Positions 9,465-17,578 of a DNA stretch of 38,354 nt are shown here, piece by piece. This DNA comes from Bifidobacterium jacchi (GTDB lineage Bacteria > Actinomycetota > Actinomycetes > Actinomycetales > Bifidobacteriaceae). Position 1 is the stretch's first letter; the number at the start of each line of letters is the position of its first letter. The DNA lies in NCBI RefSeq assembly GCF_009078285.1, contig NZ_RQSP01000006.1, positions 45,232-83,585 on the forward strand. Direction: 5' to 3'. The notes under the pieces are model-generated. The model had not been told where the DNA came from, made no database searches, and saw only the letters and a program-made list of their open reading frames with translations. A program made the translations under genes and the position numbers.

Positions 9465-11219
9465 TCACTTCTGCCAGCCGATGTCCTCGACGTGCTGCTC
9501 GATGCTCGCGAATCCGCACGGACCGAAGTTCGCCAGGCCCTTGCGCACTGCGGTGTAGTCGGGCTCGACCACGGTCGGATACTGACCATACAGGGCCATT
9601 GCCGAAGCCTCGGCCTTGTTCGCCACCTTGATGGCGTCGGTCATGTTCTCGATGTTTCCCGGCTCATTGAGCAGCTTGTCGGTGGCGGCGTCACCGATGT
9701 AGCTGTAGTTGGACGGCGAATCGGAGCCATAGATCTGATACAGCGACGTGGCGTATCCGAACGGATCGGACGCACCCCACGCCATCGGCAGCACGTCGTA
9801 GGCGCCGTTCTGCACGATCTCGGACGACTTGGAGGACGCCTCCGCCTTGATGTCGATCTTGATGCCGGCCTTCTTCATCATGCTCTGGTAGGCCTTGGCG
9901 GAATTGGTCTTGATCGCATCGCTGCCGAACATCGTGTAGCCGACGGTCAGCGTCTTGCCGTCCTTCTGATAGTAGCCGTCGGAGCCCATCGTGTAGCCGG
10001 CGTCCTCCAGCGTCTTCTTGGCCGCATCGACGCTGAACGCCGACTCCTTCGGACGGTTGTCCGCATACCCCTTCTGGAACGGGTAGAGGATCAGCGAGCC
10101 CGGCTCGACCGGCTTCCAGTCGATGCCCTGATAGCGGATCTGCGTCCACACATTGCCGTCGAAGGCCTGGGTGAGCGCCTTGCGCACCGCCTTGTCGGAC
10201 AGCGTCGACGACTTTGTGTTGTAGATCAGGAAGTCGGTGGTCAGGGTGTATCCGATGCGCAGCTGCACGTCCTTCATGCCGCGCACCGCCTTGAGCTTGT
10301 CCTGCGAGGCGACGCCGCCGCCCATGCTGGCGTTGGCGCCGATCAGATCGACTTCGCCGTTGCGGAACGCGTTGATCGTGGCGTTGTCGGTCATCGAGAT
10401 GAATTCCACGGTGTCGAGCTTCGGCTTGTTGCCCCACCACTTGGGGTTGGCCTTGAAGACGACCTTGTTCTCGTCATGCGAATCGACGACGTACGGACCG
10501 GCCGACCACTCGTTGTGCGGCTCGTTGACCCATCCCTGGTTGAAGGTCTTCTCATCGGCGGCCTTCGGGTTGACGAGGTTGGGGAACAGGGTCTGGTACG
10601 GGTAGAACGGCTTCGAGAACGTGACCTTCACCTGCTGGTCGTTGTCGCCCTTTTCGACCTTGCTGATCTGATCGTAGCCGGCGGTGGTGGCGGCCACGTA
10701 GCCGCCCTTGCCGCTCATCGCCTTTGCGGTGGCCTCGAATGCGGTCCAATCGATCGGCGTGCCGTCGTTCCACTTCGCCTTCGGGTTGATATCGTACTGC
10801 ACGACCTGCGGGTCCTTGCTGATGACCTTCGCGTCCACCAGATAGTCGGGATTCGGCGTCGGCGTGCCGTCAACCGCGTAATCCCAAAGATGCGGCTGGT
10901 AGTAGTACCAGAAGCGGCCGATGCTGGCGTTGTTGCCGTCGGCGTTCATGAAGTTCCAGTTTTCGCCGATCGTGCTGGTGGGCACGCGCAGGGTGCCACC
11001 GTCCTTGATGTTGTCGCGCGGCTGGGGGTTGTCGTAGCGCTTGGTGGGATCCGGCGTCGGCAAAGCGCCCTGATACGTCGACGGGATGCCTTCGCTCGGC
11101 TCCTCGGTGATGGTCTGCTGTGATCCGTTCGTCGACGCTCCGCCGCATGCCGACACCATCGCCATGGAGGCGACGAGAGCCGTCAATGCGGTCAGGCGCG
11201 CAGCTATTCGATTACGCAT
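9465..11219 (-). CDS. ABC transporter substrate-binding lipoprotein, family 5 (oligopeptide type)
   Basis: Extracytoplasmic solute receptor anchored by lipid. Start chosen at 11219 (MRNRIAARLT), giving a classic type II signal peptide with lipobox VSAC and lipidated Cys25. The upstream 25 codons of the frame lack this logic. The 584-residue body has the SBP_bac_5 features: a KWNDGTPIDWTAFE segment, a hydrophobic core containing LIYNTKS, and VRKALTQAFD. No permease or ATPase gene is adjacent, so it is an orphan receptor that must use components elsewhere. It is divergent from a TetR gene across 292 bp. The ligand is probably an oligopeptide, but this is not shown. Confidence 0.92.
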   Translation of the reverse strand: MRNRIAARLTALTALVASMAMVSACGGASTNGSQQTITEEPSEGIPSTYQGALPTPDPTKRYDNPQPRDNIKDGGTLRVPTSTIGENWNFMNADGNNASIGRFWYYYQPHLWDYAVDGTPTPNPDYLVDAKVISKDPQVVQYDINPKAKWNDGTPIDWTAFEATAKAMSGKGGYVAATTAGYDQISKVEKGDNDQQVKVTFSKPFYPYQTLFPNLVNPKAADEKTFNQGWVNEPHNEWSAGPYVVDSHDENKVVFKANPKWWGNKPKLDTVEFISMTDNATINAFRNGEVDLIGANASMGGGVASQDKLKAVRGMKDVQLRIGYTLTTDFLIYNTKSSTLSDKAVRKALTQAFDGNVWTQIRYQGIDWKPVEPGSLILYPFQKGYADNRPKESAFSVDAAKKTLEDAGYTMGSDGYYQKDGKTLTVGYTMFGSDAIKTNSAKAYQSMMKKAGIKIDIKAEASSKSSEIVQNGAYDVLPMAWGASDPFGYATSLYQIYGSDSPSNYSYIGDAATDKLLNEPGNIENMTDAIKVANKAEASAMALYGQYPTVVEPDYTAVRKGLANFGPCGFASIEQHVEDIGWQK

Positions 11220-11312
11220 TCTGTCATTCCTCTCACTCACTGCCGTTCGCGGTAGGACCGGATGTTTCAGTCCCGCCGTCCGCGGCATCAGCACCGCCGC
11301 ATCGGGCGACTG

Positions 11313-11345
11313 CGATCACGTCGTGATCGAACTGATTGTGATCAC
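11313..11345. promoter_or_regulatory. Palindromic candidate operator between the binding protein and TetR
   Basis: CGATCACG-T-CGTGATCG (11313-11329) is a perfect 17-bp dyad. A second palindrome GTGATCAC (11338-11345) follows. Both lie in the divergent intergenic region 11220-11511, a usual location for a TetR-family operator. An outer TGCGAT/ATCGCA pair (11311-11316, 11350-11355) encloses both. Confidence 0.5.
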
Positions 11346-11511
11346 GCGAATCGCAGAAACCCTGTGCAGCGCACCTCGGAACATGGTAGATGCTTCGGCG
11401 GCGAGCGGTTCCGCAGTGTTCACTAATCGTCATGACTGTTTACCCGCCCGTAACATACCGGAATCCGACCGTCGCCGCCGAGTCGGCAGCGCCGCCACTA
11501 CACTGGAGCGC

Positions 11512-12324
11512 ATGGGAAATTCTTCACGCATGACTTCGCTCCAACGCCGCGAACAGCTCATCCGCATCGGCCGCGCCCTGTTCGCGTCCAAGGGATTCGA
11601 GGCGGTGAGCGTGGAGGAGATCGCCTCGAACGCGAAGGTGAGCAAGCCGATCGTCTACGAGCATTTCGGCGGCAAGGAGGGGCTCTACGCCGTGATCGTC
11701 GATCGCGAGATGCAGACGCTGACGAACGTGCTGACGGCCACGCTGTCCGACCCGGACATGCATCCGCGGCAGATCGTCGAACGGGCGGCGCTTGCGCTGC
11801 TCACCTACATCGAGGAGAACAAGGACGGGTTCCAAGTGCTGGTGCGCGATTCGCCGAGCACCGATCCGGCCGGATCGTTCAGCTCGCTGCTCGGCGACAT
11901 CTCGCTGCGCGTCGAGGATCTGCTCACGGCCGCGTTCAAACGACAGCGATTGTCGGCGAAGGGCGTGCCGTACTATGCGCAGATGCTCGTCGGCATGACC
12001 GTGTTCACCGGGCAGTACTGGGCGGACCGGCCGAAGGTCAGCAAGGAGCAGCTCGCCGCATACATCGTCGATCTGGCATGGCACGGCCTGTCGCGCTTGG
12101 ATTCCAAGCCGACGTTGTGTTTCGAGGGGCGACGTTCCAAATCGGATCGGGCACCCTACCCGCAAGGTGCGATCGCCACGGAACGCACCGAGACGACCGC
12201 CGAGGAGCGTATCGAAGAGCCAGCCGAATCATCAACCGAAACACCACCCGACATGACGGCAACCCCAGCGGCGACCGCCATCGATGATGCCAACGACAAC
12301 AGCCGCATCGCAACCGATGCCTAG
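11512..12324 (+). CDS. TetR/AcrR-family transcriptional regulator
   Basis: The N-terminal helix-turn-helix (residues about 11-58: RIGRALFASKGFEAVSVEEI, then VSKPIVYEHFGGKEGLY) is canonical for TetR and is followed by an all-helical ligand domain. The start at 11512 gives MGNSSRMTSL; the ATG at 11530 is an equal alternative. After about residue 210 the chain becomes a Thr/Glu/Ala/Pro-rich tail unlike the family. The stop codon TAG is the last three bases of the CTAG end of element E3, so the present C-terminus may be a truncation or read-in product. The nearest likely targets are the divergent binding-protein gene and itself. Confidence 0.9.
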   Translation: MGNSSRMTSLQRREQLIRIGRALFASKGFEAVSVEEIASNAKVSKPIVYEHFGGKEGLYAVIVDREMQTLTNVLTATLSDPDMHPRQIVERAALALLTYIEENKDGFQVLVRDSPSTDPAGSFSSLLGDISLRVEDLLTAAFKRQRLSAKGVPYYAQMLVGMTVFTGQYWADRPKVSKEQLAAYIVDLAWHGLSRLDSKPTLCFEGRRSKSDRAPYPQGAIATERTETTAEERIEEPAESSTETPPDMTATPAATAIDDANDNSRIATDA

Positions 12325-12389
12325 CGTGCCGCGTCAGAAATTCGTTGATTATAACAGGGAAGCCGAGAACTTCTGACACAGGCCACTAG
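12321..12389. mobile_element. Family E mini-element (E3, 69 bp)
   Basis: The ends CTAGCGTGCCGCGTCAG and, inverted, CTAGTGGCCTGTGTCAG match the 28-bp terminal inverted repeats of E2, and the left end also shares TTCGTTGATTAT with E2. Only about 20 bp of interior remain, so this is an internally deleted derivative. It begins exactly at the TetR stop codon. Confidence 0.7.
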
Positions 12390-12472
12390 CCGCCAGCGCG
12401 GTGCTAGGCTAGGAGGCGGGAACCGGCTCTGCGCTTGAATGCAAGCAAGGGCAACCATCCGGCGAGGAGATC

Positions 12473-13609
12473 ATGACCAACACAACGACTGCCACAACGT
12501 CACCGTCCACGTCACCTTACACGCAGCACATGGCAGCGCCACAACAACCGCAACCGCAGCCCACACCGCAGCAGCCCGAGGCAGCCGACGTGACGCTCAC
12601 GTTCATCGTCCCCGCCTACAACATGGAGGAATACCTGGAGCGCTGCGTCACATCGCTGATGCAGGCCAGCGACACGCGCGACATCGAGGTGCTCATCGTC
12701 GATGACGGTTCGCATGACGCCACCCCCCGGCTTGCCGACGCCTACGCCGCCCGCTGGCCGCGCAACGTGCGCGCGATCCACCAGCCGAACAAGGGTCACG
12801 GCGGCGCGGTCAACACCGGCATCGCAAACGCGCGCGGCACCTACGTCAAGGTCGTCGACGCGGACGACTGGATCGACTCGCAGTCCATCGACATAATGAT
12901 GACCACGCTGCGCGCCCAGCGCGAATCAGCGAAACCGGTCGACATGATCGTCTCCAACTACGTCTACGACAAGGTCGGCAAGCGCCGCCTGCACACGGTC
13001 AATTTCCGCCATGCGATGCGCACCGGCGAAGTGCTGACGTGGGATGATCTGGGGCATTTCGGCCTCGCCGAATACATTCTGATGCACGCGCTCACGTTCC
13101 GCACTCAGGTGGTGCGCGAATCGGGCATGCAGCTGCCCGAGCACACGTTCTACGTGGATTTCATCTACGCCTACCAGCCGTTCGTCAACGTGCGCACGAT
13201 GCTGTATCTGGACATGCCGTTCTACCACTATTTCATCGGCCGCGAAGGGCAGTCGGTGCAGACCGACGTGATGATTCGCCGCGTCGATCAGCTGCTGCTC
13301 GTCAATCGGCGGATGCTTGAGGCGACGCCGGAGCGCGGCACGGTGCCGGATGGGCTGTACCGCTATATGATTCATTTTCTTACGATCGAAAGCTGCATCG
13401 CGTCGGTGTTCCTGATTCTGTCGCGCGATCCGGCGAATTGCGAGAAGAAGCAGCGGCTGTGGGCGGCGATCAATGAGTATTCACCGACGATCTACCACGA
13501 TGTGCGGCGCAAGGCGATGGCTCGCGCGATCAATCTGCCTGGTTCGCCCGGGCGGTGGATCGTGCGCCACGGGTATGCGATCGCCGAGCGGGTCGTCGGC
13601 TTCAACTGA
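12473..13609 (+). CDS. Family 2 glycosyltransferase
   Basis: GT-A fold inverting glycosyltransferase using a nucleotide-sugar donor, cytoplasmic side. After a 38-residue Thr/Ser/Pro/Gln-rich N-terminal tail, the domain begins at LTFIVPAYNMEEYLERCV (residues 42-59). It has VDDGS (76-80) and the metal-binding DADDW (129-133). A GAGGAG ribosome site lies 5 bp before the start. The C-terminal part (FYVDFIYAYQPFVNVRTMLY) resembles capsule or cell-wall polysaccharide transferases. The acceptor is unknown. It stands alone, with a hairpin-plus-T-run after it. Confidence 0.93.
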   Translation: MTNTTTATTSPSTSPYTQHMAAPQQPQPQPTPQQPEAADVTLTFIVPAYNMEEYLERCVTSLMQASDTRDIEVLIVDDGSHDATPRLADAYAARWPRNVRAIHQPNKGHGGAVNTGIANARGTYVKVVDADDWIDSQSIDIMMTTLRAQRESAKPVDMIVSNYVYDKVGKRRLHTVNFRHAMRTGEVLTWDDLGHFGLAEYILMHALTFRTQVVRESGMQLPEHTFYVDFIYAYQPFVNVRTMLYLDMPFYHYFIGREGQSVQTDVMIRRVDQLLLVNRRMLEATPERGTVPDGLYRYMIHFLTIESCIASVFLILSRDPANCEKKQRLWAAINEYSPTIYHDVRRKAMARAINLPGSPGRWIVRHGYAIAERVVGFN

Positions 13610-13658
13610 CCGGCTGCGGTTCGCTGCGGCGGTTTCGCTGCGGCAGCGATTCGCGTCG

Positions 13659-13717
13659 GCTGGCGGCGGCGATCGCGATCGCGCGTCGCTGCCAGCCGCG
13701 CGCAACGTTGTTTTTTA
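13659..13717 (+). terminator. Candidate terminator after the glycosyltransferase
   Basis: GGCTGGC...GCCAGCC arms (13659-13665, 13691-13698) close a GC-rich, partly self-complementary stretch. A run of six T follows at 13711-13716, about 12 bp past the stem, so the fit is imperfect. Confidence 0.4.
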
Positions 13718-13733
13718 TAGTTGATCATGCAGT

Positions 13734-13758
13734 ATGCGATATCGGATTGGTATCGCAT
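13734..13758. promoter_or_regulatory. Dyad upstream of the GH129-like gene
   Basis: ATGCGATA (13734-13741) and TATCGCAT (13751-13758) form an 8-bp inverted repeat with a 9-bp spacer. It lies between a possible TATAGT -10 (13715-13720) and the ribosome site (GAGGAGG) at 13765-13772, where a repressor would block transcription. Confidence 0.45.
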
Positions 13759-13777
13759 GATTTCGAGGAGGGCAAGC

Positions 13778-15991
13778 ATGCAGTTCACCTGCGCCGGCAC
13801 CACAGTGCTGTTTGATGAGGAGACGCTGCGATTCACGTTCCAGCGCGACGGCGCGCAATGGACATGGCGAGAGGGATTCAGGCCGTCGCTGGAGACCAAA
13901 CAGGGCACGTTCGCGTTCACCGACGCGGCCGAGATCACCCACGAGGAGCGCCACACCGGCACGGGCGTCGGCGTGCGCAGCGTCTACCGTGGATTCGGCG
14001 GCAGCGCAGCGGCATTTGACAGCGCAGCAGCATCCGACAACGCTACGTCCGCCGCTGCCACGTCAGCCAACACTACGTCAACTGACACCACGTCAGCGAC
14101 AGCCGACGCTGCCACCAACCCCGCTGCCGCAGCCACCGCTGCCGACGCCGCCTCCACCACCGCGGCCGGTGCCCCGGATTTCGCATTTGAAACCTACGTG
14201 TGGGTCGAGCAGACCGGCGGCGACGTGCACTTCGAGTGGATCCCGCTGTGCGAGGACGGTCTGGACGTGACCAGGCTGCATTGGCCGGGCGAGATGGCCT
14301 TCGACGCACTGTCCGATCGCGATGTCACGCTCATCACCCATGAGCAGGGCGTGCTCGTCCCGAACTCCTGGCCCACCGCGGTCAGCTCCGTGCACGGCGA
14401 CATCGTGTTCGACGGCCGATTCGAGACCGCCGGCGGCTACATGCCGTGGTATGCGCAGATCCGCGGCGGCAGCGACGCCGGCAGCCACGGCTATATCGCG
14501 ATCTGCGAAACGCCGTGGAATGCCGGATATGCGATCGAGCACCCCGCCAACGGAATCGCGGCAAATGCGACGAATGCCACCGCAGCCGACGGCGATGCAA
14601 CCGACGCAGCCAGCGCTGCCGTCGTTGCCAACGCGGCCAGCGCTGCCAGCACAGCCGCCAACGCGGCCAACGGCACCAGCATCGGCATGTGGTTCGAGCC
14701 GAGCCTCGGCCGCATGGACTACCGCCGCGTGGTGCGCTACCGATTCCTCAGCCACGCCGACCATACGTCGGTCGCCAAGGAATACCGCGCGTACGTCAAC
14801 GAGCGCGGCCGACTGCGCACGCTGGCCGAGAAGGCCGCGCGCAATCCCTCCGTGCGCGACCTGATCGGCTGTTCGTGGGTGCACGTCGGCATCAAAACCG
14901 TCGTCCAGCCGGAATCGCGATTCTACGATCATGATCACCCGGAAAAGAACAACGCGCTGACCACGTTCGCCGCGCGCCAACGCCAGATCGACACGCTGCA
15001 CGAACTCGGCGCGGGCAAACTGTACATGCATCTCGACGGATGGGCGCAGCCGGGCTACGACAACAGCCATCCCGACTATCTGCCCGCGTGCGAGGAGGCG
15101 GGCGGCTGGGCCGGCATGAAGGCGCTCGTCGACGACTGCCACGCGCACGGCGACCTGTTCGGCACCCACGACCAGTATCGCGACTACTACTTCTCCGCGC
15201 CCACGTTCGATCGCGACAACGCCGTGCGCCTGACCGACGGCACGAATCCCGAGCATTCGATGTGGGCGGGCGGGCATCAGACGTATCTGTGCGCCGAGCT
15301 CGCGCCCGACTATGTGCGGCGTAATTTCGGCGAAATCGCGGCACATGGAGTGCGGTTGGATTGCGCGTACCTCGACGTGTTCACCTGCAACGAGGGCGAC
15401 GAATGCGCGAATCCCGAGCATCGCATGAGCCGGCGCGAATGCTATGCGCGACGCGCCGAATGCTTCGAATACCTGCTGTCGCACGGCATCCTGTCGAGCT
15501 CGGAAGAGGTGTCGGACTGGGCGGTGCCGAGTCTCGTGTTCTGCCATTACGCGCCGTACGACTTCCAGATGCGCTCGCCGCGCGCGCCGCGGCAGGGCGT
15601 GCCGGTGCCGCTGTACAACCTCGTGTATCACGACTGCGTGATCGAACCGTGGATGATGGACCGGGTCGTGGGCGACGAGACGACCGGCGATCGCGGCGAC
15701 GACTACATGCTGTACGCGCTGCTCAACGGCGGCGCGCCGTATCTGATTCGCGACGCGGCCTACGTGGGCATGGACGGCGACATGGATGACGCGATGCGCG
15801 CGCAGGCGTTGGACGACATCGGCCGCTGCCGCGTGGTCGCCGAACTGCACGAGAAGGTCGGCATGCTGGAGCTCGTGCGTCACGAGTTCGTCGGTGGCGA
15901 TCCGATGGTGCAGCGGTCGACGTTCGCGGACGGTACGCAGGTGACGTGCGATCTGCGGGCGCAGACGTGGGATATCGCGCAGGACGAGTGA
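13778..15991 (+). CDS. GH129/GH101-like glycosidase, candidate alpha-N-acetylgalactosaminidase
   Basis: Likely cytoplasmic retaining glycosidase: there is no signal peptide. A GGAGG ribosome site sets the start at MQFTCAGTTV. An N-terminal beta domain is followed by a TIM barrel (about 360-620). GYDNSHPDYLPACEEAGGWA (426-445) resembles the GH101 metal/substrate loop. YLDVF with Asp533 resembles the nucleophile strand (VDVW in GH101), and SSSEEVSDWA with Glu576 fits the acid/base. GH129 enzymes of bifidobacteria release GalNAc from Tn antigen after mucin breakdown; this family role is inferred. At 737 residues it is about 100 longer than I recall for the B. bifidum enzyme. Two Ala/Thr/Asn-rich inserts (76-132 and 258-300) explain the excess. 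The stop codon lies in a 15-bp tandem duplication (15986-16015). Confidence 0.75.
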   Translation: MQFTCAGTTVLFDEETLRFTFQRDGAQWTWREGFRPSLETKQGTFAFTDAAEITHEERHTGTGVGVRSVYRGFGGSAAAFDSAAASDNATSAAATSANTTSTDTTSATADAATNPAAAATAADAASTTAAGAPDFAFETYVWVEQTGGDVHFEWIPLCEDGLDVTRLHWPGEMAFDALSDRDVTLITHEQGVLVPNSWPTAVSSVHGDIVFDGRFETAGGYMPWYAQIRGGSDAGSHGYIAICETPWNAGYAIEHPANGIAANATNATAADGDATDAASAAVVANAASAASTAANAANGTSIGMWFEPSLGRMDYRRVVRYRFLSHADHTSVAKEYRAYVNERGRLRTLAEKAARNPSVRDLIGCSWVHVGIKTVVQPESRFYDHDHPEKNNALTTFAARQRQIDTLHELGAGKLYMHLDGWAQPGYDNSHPDYLPACEEAGGWAGMKALVDDCHAHGDLFGTHDQYRDYYFSAPTFDRDNAVRLTDGTNPEHSMWAGGHQTYLCAELAPDYVRRNFGEIAAHGVRLDCAYLDVFTCNEGDECANPEHRMSRRECYARRAECFEYLLSHGILSSSEEVSDWAVPSLVFCHYAPYDFQMRSPRAPRQGVPVPLYNLVYHDCVIEPWMMDRVVGDETTGDRGDDYMLYALLNGGAPYLIRDAAYVGMDGDMDDAMRAQALDDIGRCRVVAELHEKVGMLELVRHEFVGGDPMVQRSTFADGTQVTCDLRAQTWDIAQDE

Positions 15992-16086
15992 CTGATCTGC
16001 GAGTGACTGATCTGCGGAAGCGGTCGCGGTAAGCAAGTGATCGCTATGCGCAAGTGATCGCGGTGAGCGATCAGATGCGTTGCATC

Positions 16087-16164
16087 GATTCCATACAATT
16101 GCGTTGATTCCATACAATGGAACCGGACCAGCGAAACAAACCAACGAACAAGCGAAACAAACCA
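16087..16164 (+). repeat. Short direct repeats upstream of the redoxin
   Basis: GATTCCATACAAT occurs at 16087-16099 and 16106-16118, and GCGAAACAAACCA at 16131-16143 and 16152-16164. The second pair belongs to an A/C-rich, unstructured leader ending in the AAAGGA ribosome site. Such leaders may aid ribosome loading. No promoter is asserted. Confidence 0.5.
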
Positions 16165-16184
16165 AACAAACGAAAGGAACGATC

Positions 16185-16439
16185 ATGGCGATCACCATCG
16201 ACGTGTACGGAGCGGATTGGTGCGGCGACTGCCACCGTGCGAAGGACGCGCTCAAGCGCTTCGGTGCCGAGTACACCTGGCATGACATCGAGTCCGAGGA
16301 GGGCGCCGCTGAGCGCGCGGTCGAGATCAGCGGACAGAAGCACATTCCGGTCGTGCTGTACAACGACGGTTCGTTCCAGGTCGAGCCGAGCGCGAACGAC
16401 ATCAAGGCCAAGCTCGTCGAACTCGGCATGGCGCTGTGA
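16185..16439 (+). CDS. Glutaredoxin-like protein (mycoredoxin type, CGDC)
   Basis: 84-residue thiol oxidoreductase. The start at 16185 follows a GAAAGGAAC ribosome site. The longer frame upstream runs through the A/C-rich leader and was rejected. MAITIDVYGADWCGDCHRAK carries the active-site pair Cys13-Gly-Asp-Cys16. HIPVVLYNDGSFQVEPSAND supplies the cis-Pro and C-terminal strand. Actinobacteria commonly use such NrdH/mycoredoxin-like proteins with mycothiol or thioredoxin reductase, but bifidobacteria are not known to make mycothiol, so the partner is uncertain. It overlaps the next gene by 4 bp (GTGA), implying translational coupling. Confidence 0.85.
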   Translation: MAITIDVYGADWCGDCHRAKDALKRFGAEYTWHDIESEEGAAERAVEISGQKHIPVVLYNDGSFQVEPSANDIKAKLVELGMAL

Positions 16440-17269
16440 ACCAGCAACCGCCGGTGAATCGGCAACCGGCGATGAATGCACGTCCTGCCGAGCATCGCCT
16501 CGCCGAGCCGATCTGGCGGGACGGTCGTCGTGAAGCGGCGAGCGATGCGGCATGGCGGCGTCGCAGCGGATGCGTGGGCACTGCTGTCGGAGGGGCCATC
16601 GCCGCGATTGTGGGATTGAGTTTCGTTATCACCGGCATCGGCGGCATACGGTACCGATTCCAGCTCATGTGGCACAGCGATCACGGCGACAACCCGCATT
16701 TCGCCCCGTCGCCGGTCGATTTCTTCATCATTCCGATCGCCGCGCTGTTCGTGATCGTTCCTGTCGGCTTTGCGGTGTTCGGCCTGTGGTATGCGATCGC
16801 GGATCGACGGGAGCGCAAAATGCGGCGGGCCTTCACCCATGACAAGTCGACGCTTGGCGTGGATGCGTCGTCATTCGGCGTTGTCGCCGGTGCCGTCAAG
16901 CGGCCCGACTACGCCGACTATGAGGGCGATGTGATCGAGGCGCCGATCAAACGGCTGCTGTTTCAGCCGACCGCCGCGCCATATGCATTTCACATCCTCG
17001 CATACGTGACGGAAGGACTGTGGATCGAGGCCGGCTGCGTTGACGGCGATCCGTCATGGCAGCAGCGGCATCGATTGGCGTGGCTGACGATGCGCATCGA
17101 AGGGACGCGCATGGGAATCGTTGGCATCGCGCCGATTCCCGTCGACGAGGTGCGCAAGGCGTATGATGATCGTTCCGCCGTGAAGCTGCCGATATTCACC
17201 TACCCCACCGACGAGCGCACCGAAATCTGGGGCGACGACATTCTCGTGCTCGGCACCGCCGCCCGCTAA
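16436..17269 (+). CDS. Uncharacterised membrane protein with two N-terminal TM segments
   Basis: The GTG start overlaps the redoxin stop. About 45 polar residues precede a first membrane segment (GTAVGGAIAAIVGLSFVITG). An extracytoplasmic loop of about 30 residues follows, then a second segment (FFIIPIAALFVIVPVGFAVF). The remainder (about 150 residues) is a soluble, beta-rich domain (FHILAYVTEGLWIEAGCVDG, IEGTRMGIVGIAPIPVDEV) with no motif I recognise. Coupling to the redoxin suggests joint expression, but no function is claimed. It stops 2 bp before repeat A2. Confidence 0.8.
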   Translation: MNQQPPVNRQPAMNARPAEHRLAEPIWRDGRREAASDAAWRRRSGCVGTAVGGAIAAIVGLSFVITGIGGIRYRFQLMWHSDHGDNPHFAPSPVDFFIIPIAALFVIVPVGFAVFGLWYAIADRRERKMRRAFTHDKSTLGVDASSFGVVAGAVKRPDYADYEGDVIEAPIKRLLFQPTAAPYAFHILAYVTEGLWIEAGCVDGDPSWQQRHRLAWLTMRIEGTRMGIVGIAPIPVDEVRKAYDDRSAVKLPIFTYPTDERTEIWGDDILVLGTAAR

Positions 17270-17271
17270 CC

Positions 17272-17430
17272 GGTCACAGGGAGCGAGTTTGGTCACAGGG
17301 AGCGCCCCGCGCCACGTGACCACCTCGCAAAAACCTTGATATTTCAACGTTTCTGACACCTTGGTCACAGGGAGCGGGCGCTCCCCGTGACCAAACCCGC
17401 GCCACGTGACCAAACCCGCGCCACGTGACC
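17272..17430. repeat. Family A repeat A2, left boundary of the AbiEi/DUF559 cassette
   Basis: Two hairpins (GGTCACAGGGAGCG with CGCTCCCCGTGACC, and GGTCAC..GCG with CGC..GTGACC) flank an AT-rich centre with CCTTGATATTTCAACG. Bases 17272-17411 equal 18546-18685 except one substitution (CAAAAA against CAGAAA). A second copy of the 19-bp unit AAACCCGCGCCACGTGACC (17412-17430) is unique to this side. Both copies are followed by GTTGG. Confidence 0.9.
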
Positions 17431-17466
17431 GTTGGGCGCCAACGATCACAGCCAACGTCCACATAG

Positions 17467-17497
17467 TTATTAACACAGTTATCCACATATATTCACA
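17467..17497. promoter_or_regulatory. Cluster of DnaA-box-like sites upstream of the DUF559 gene
   Basis: TTATTAACA (17467-17475), TTATCCACA (17479-17487, a perfect DnaA-box consensus) and ATATTCACA (17489-17497) are tightly spaced in an AT-rich patch. A similar TTATCCACA cluster precedes the other AbiEi-like gene (32633-32673). Confidence 0.55.
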
Positions 17498-17578
17498 ATT
17501 ATCTATCGCACGTCAAGGTTCCGACCACAAGACCTTTTTCAGCTTGCGTAGCTTCATCGTGCCCTCTACGCTCAAGCC

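Noticed and set aside
14093..16840. 915-codon minus-strand ORF opposite the GH129-like gene and redoxin
   Set aside because: Shadow frame. It covers several well-supported plus-strand genes and an intergenic region.
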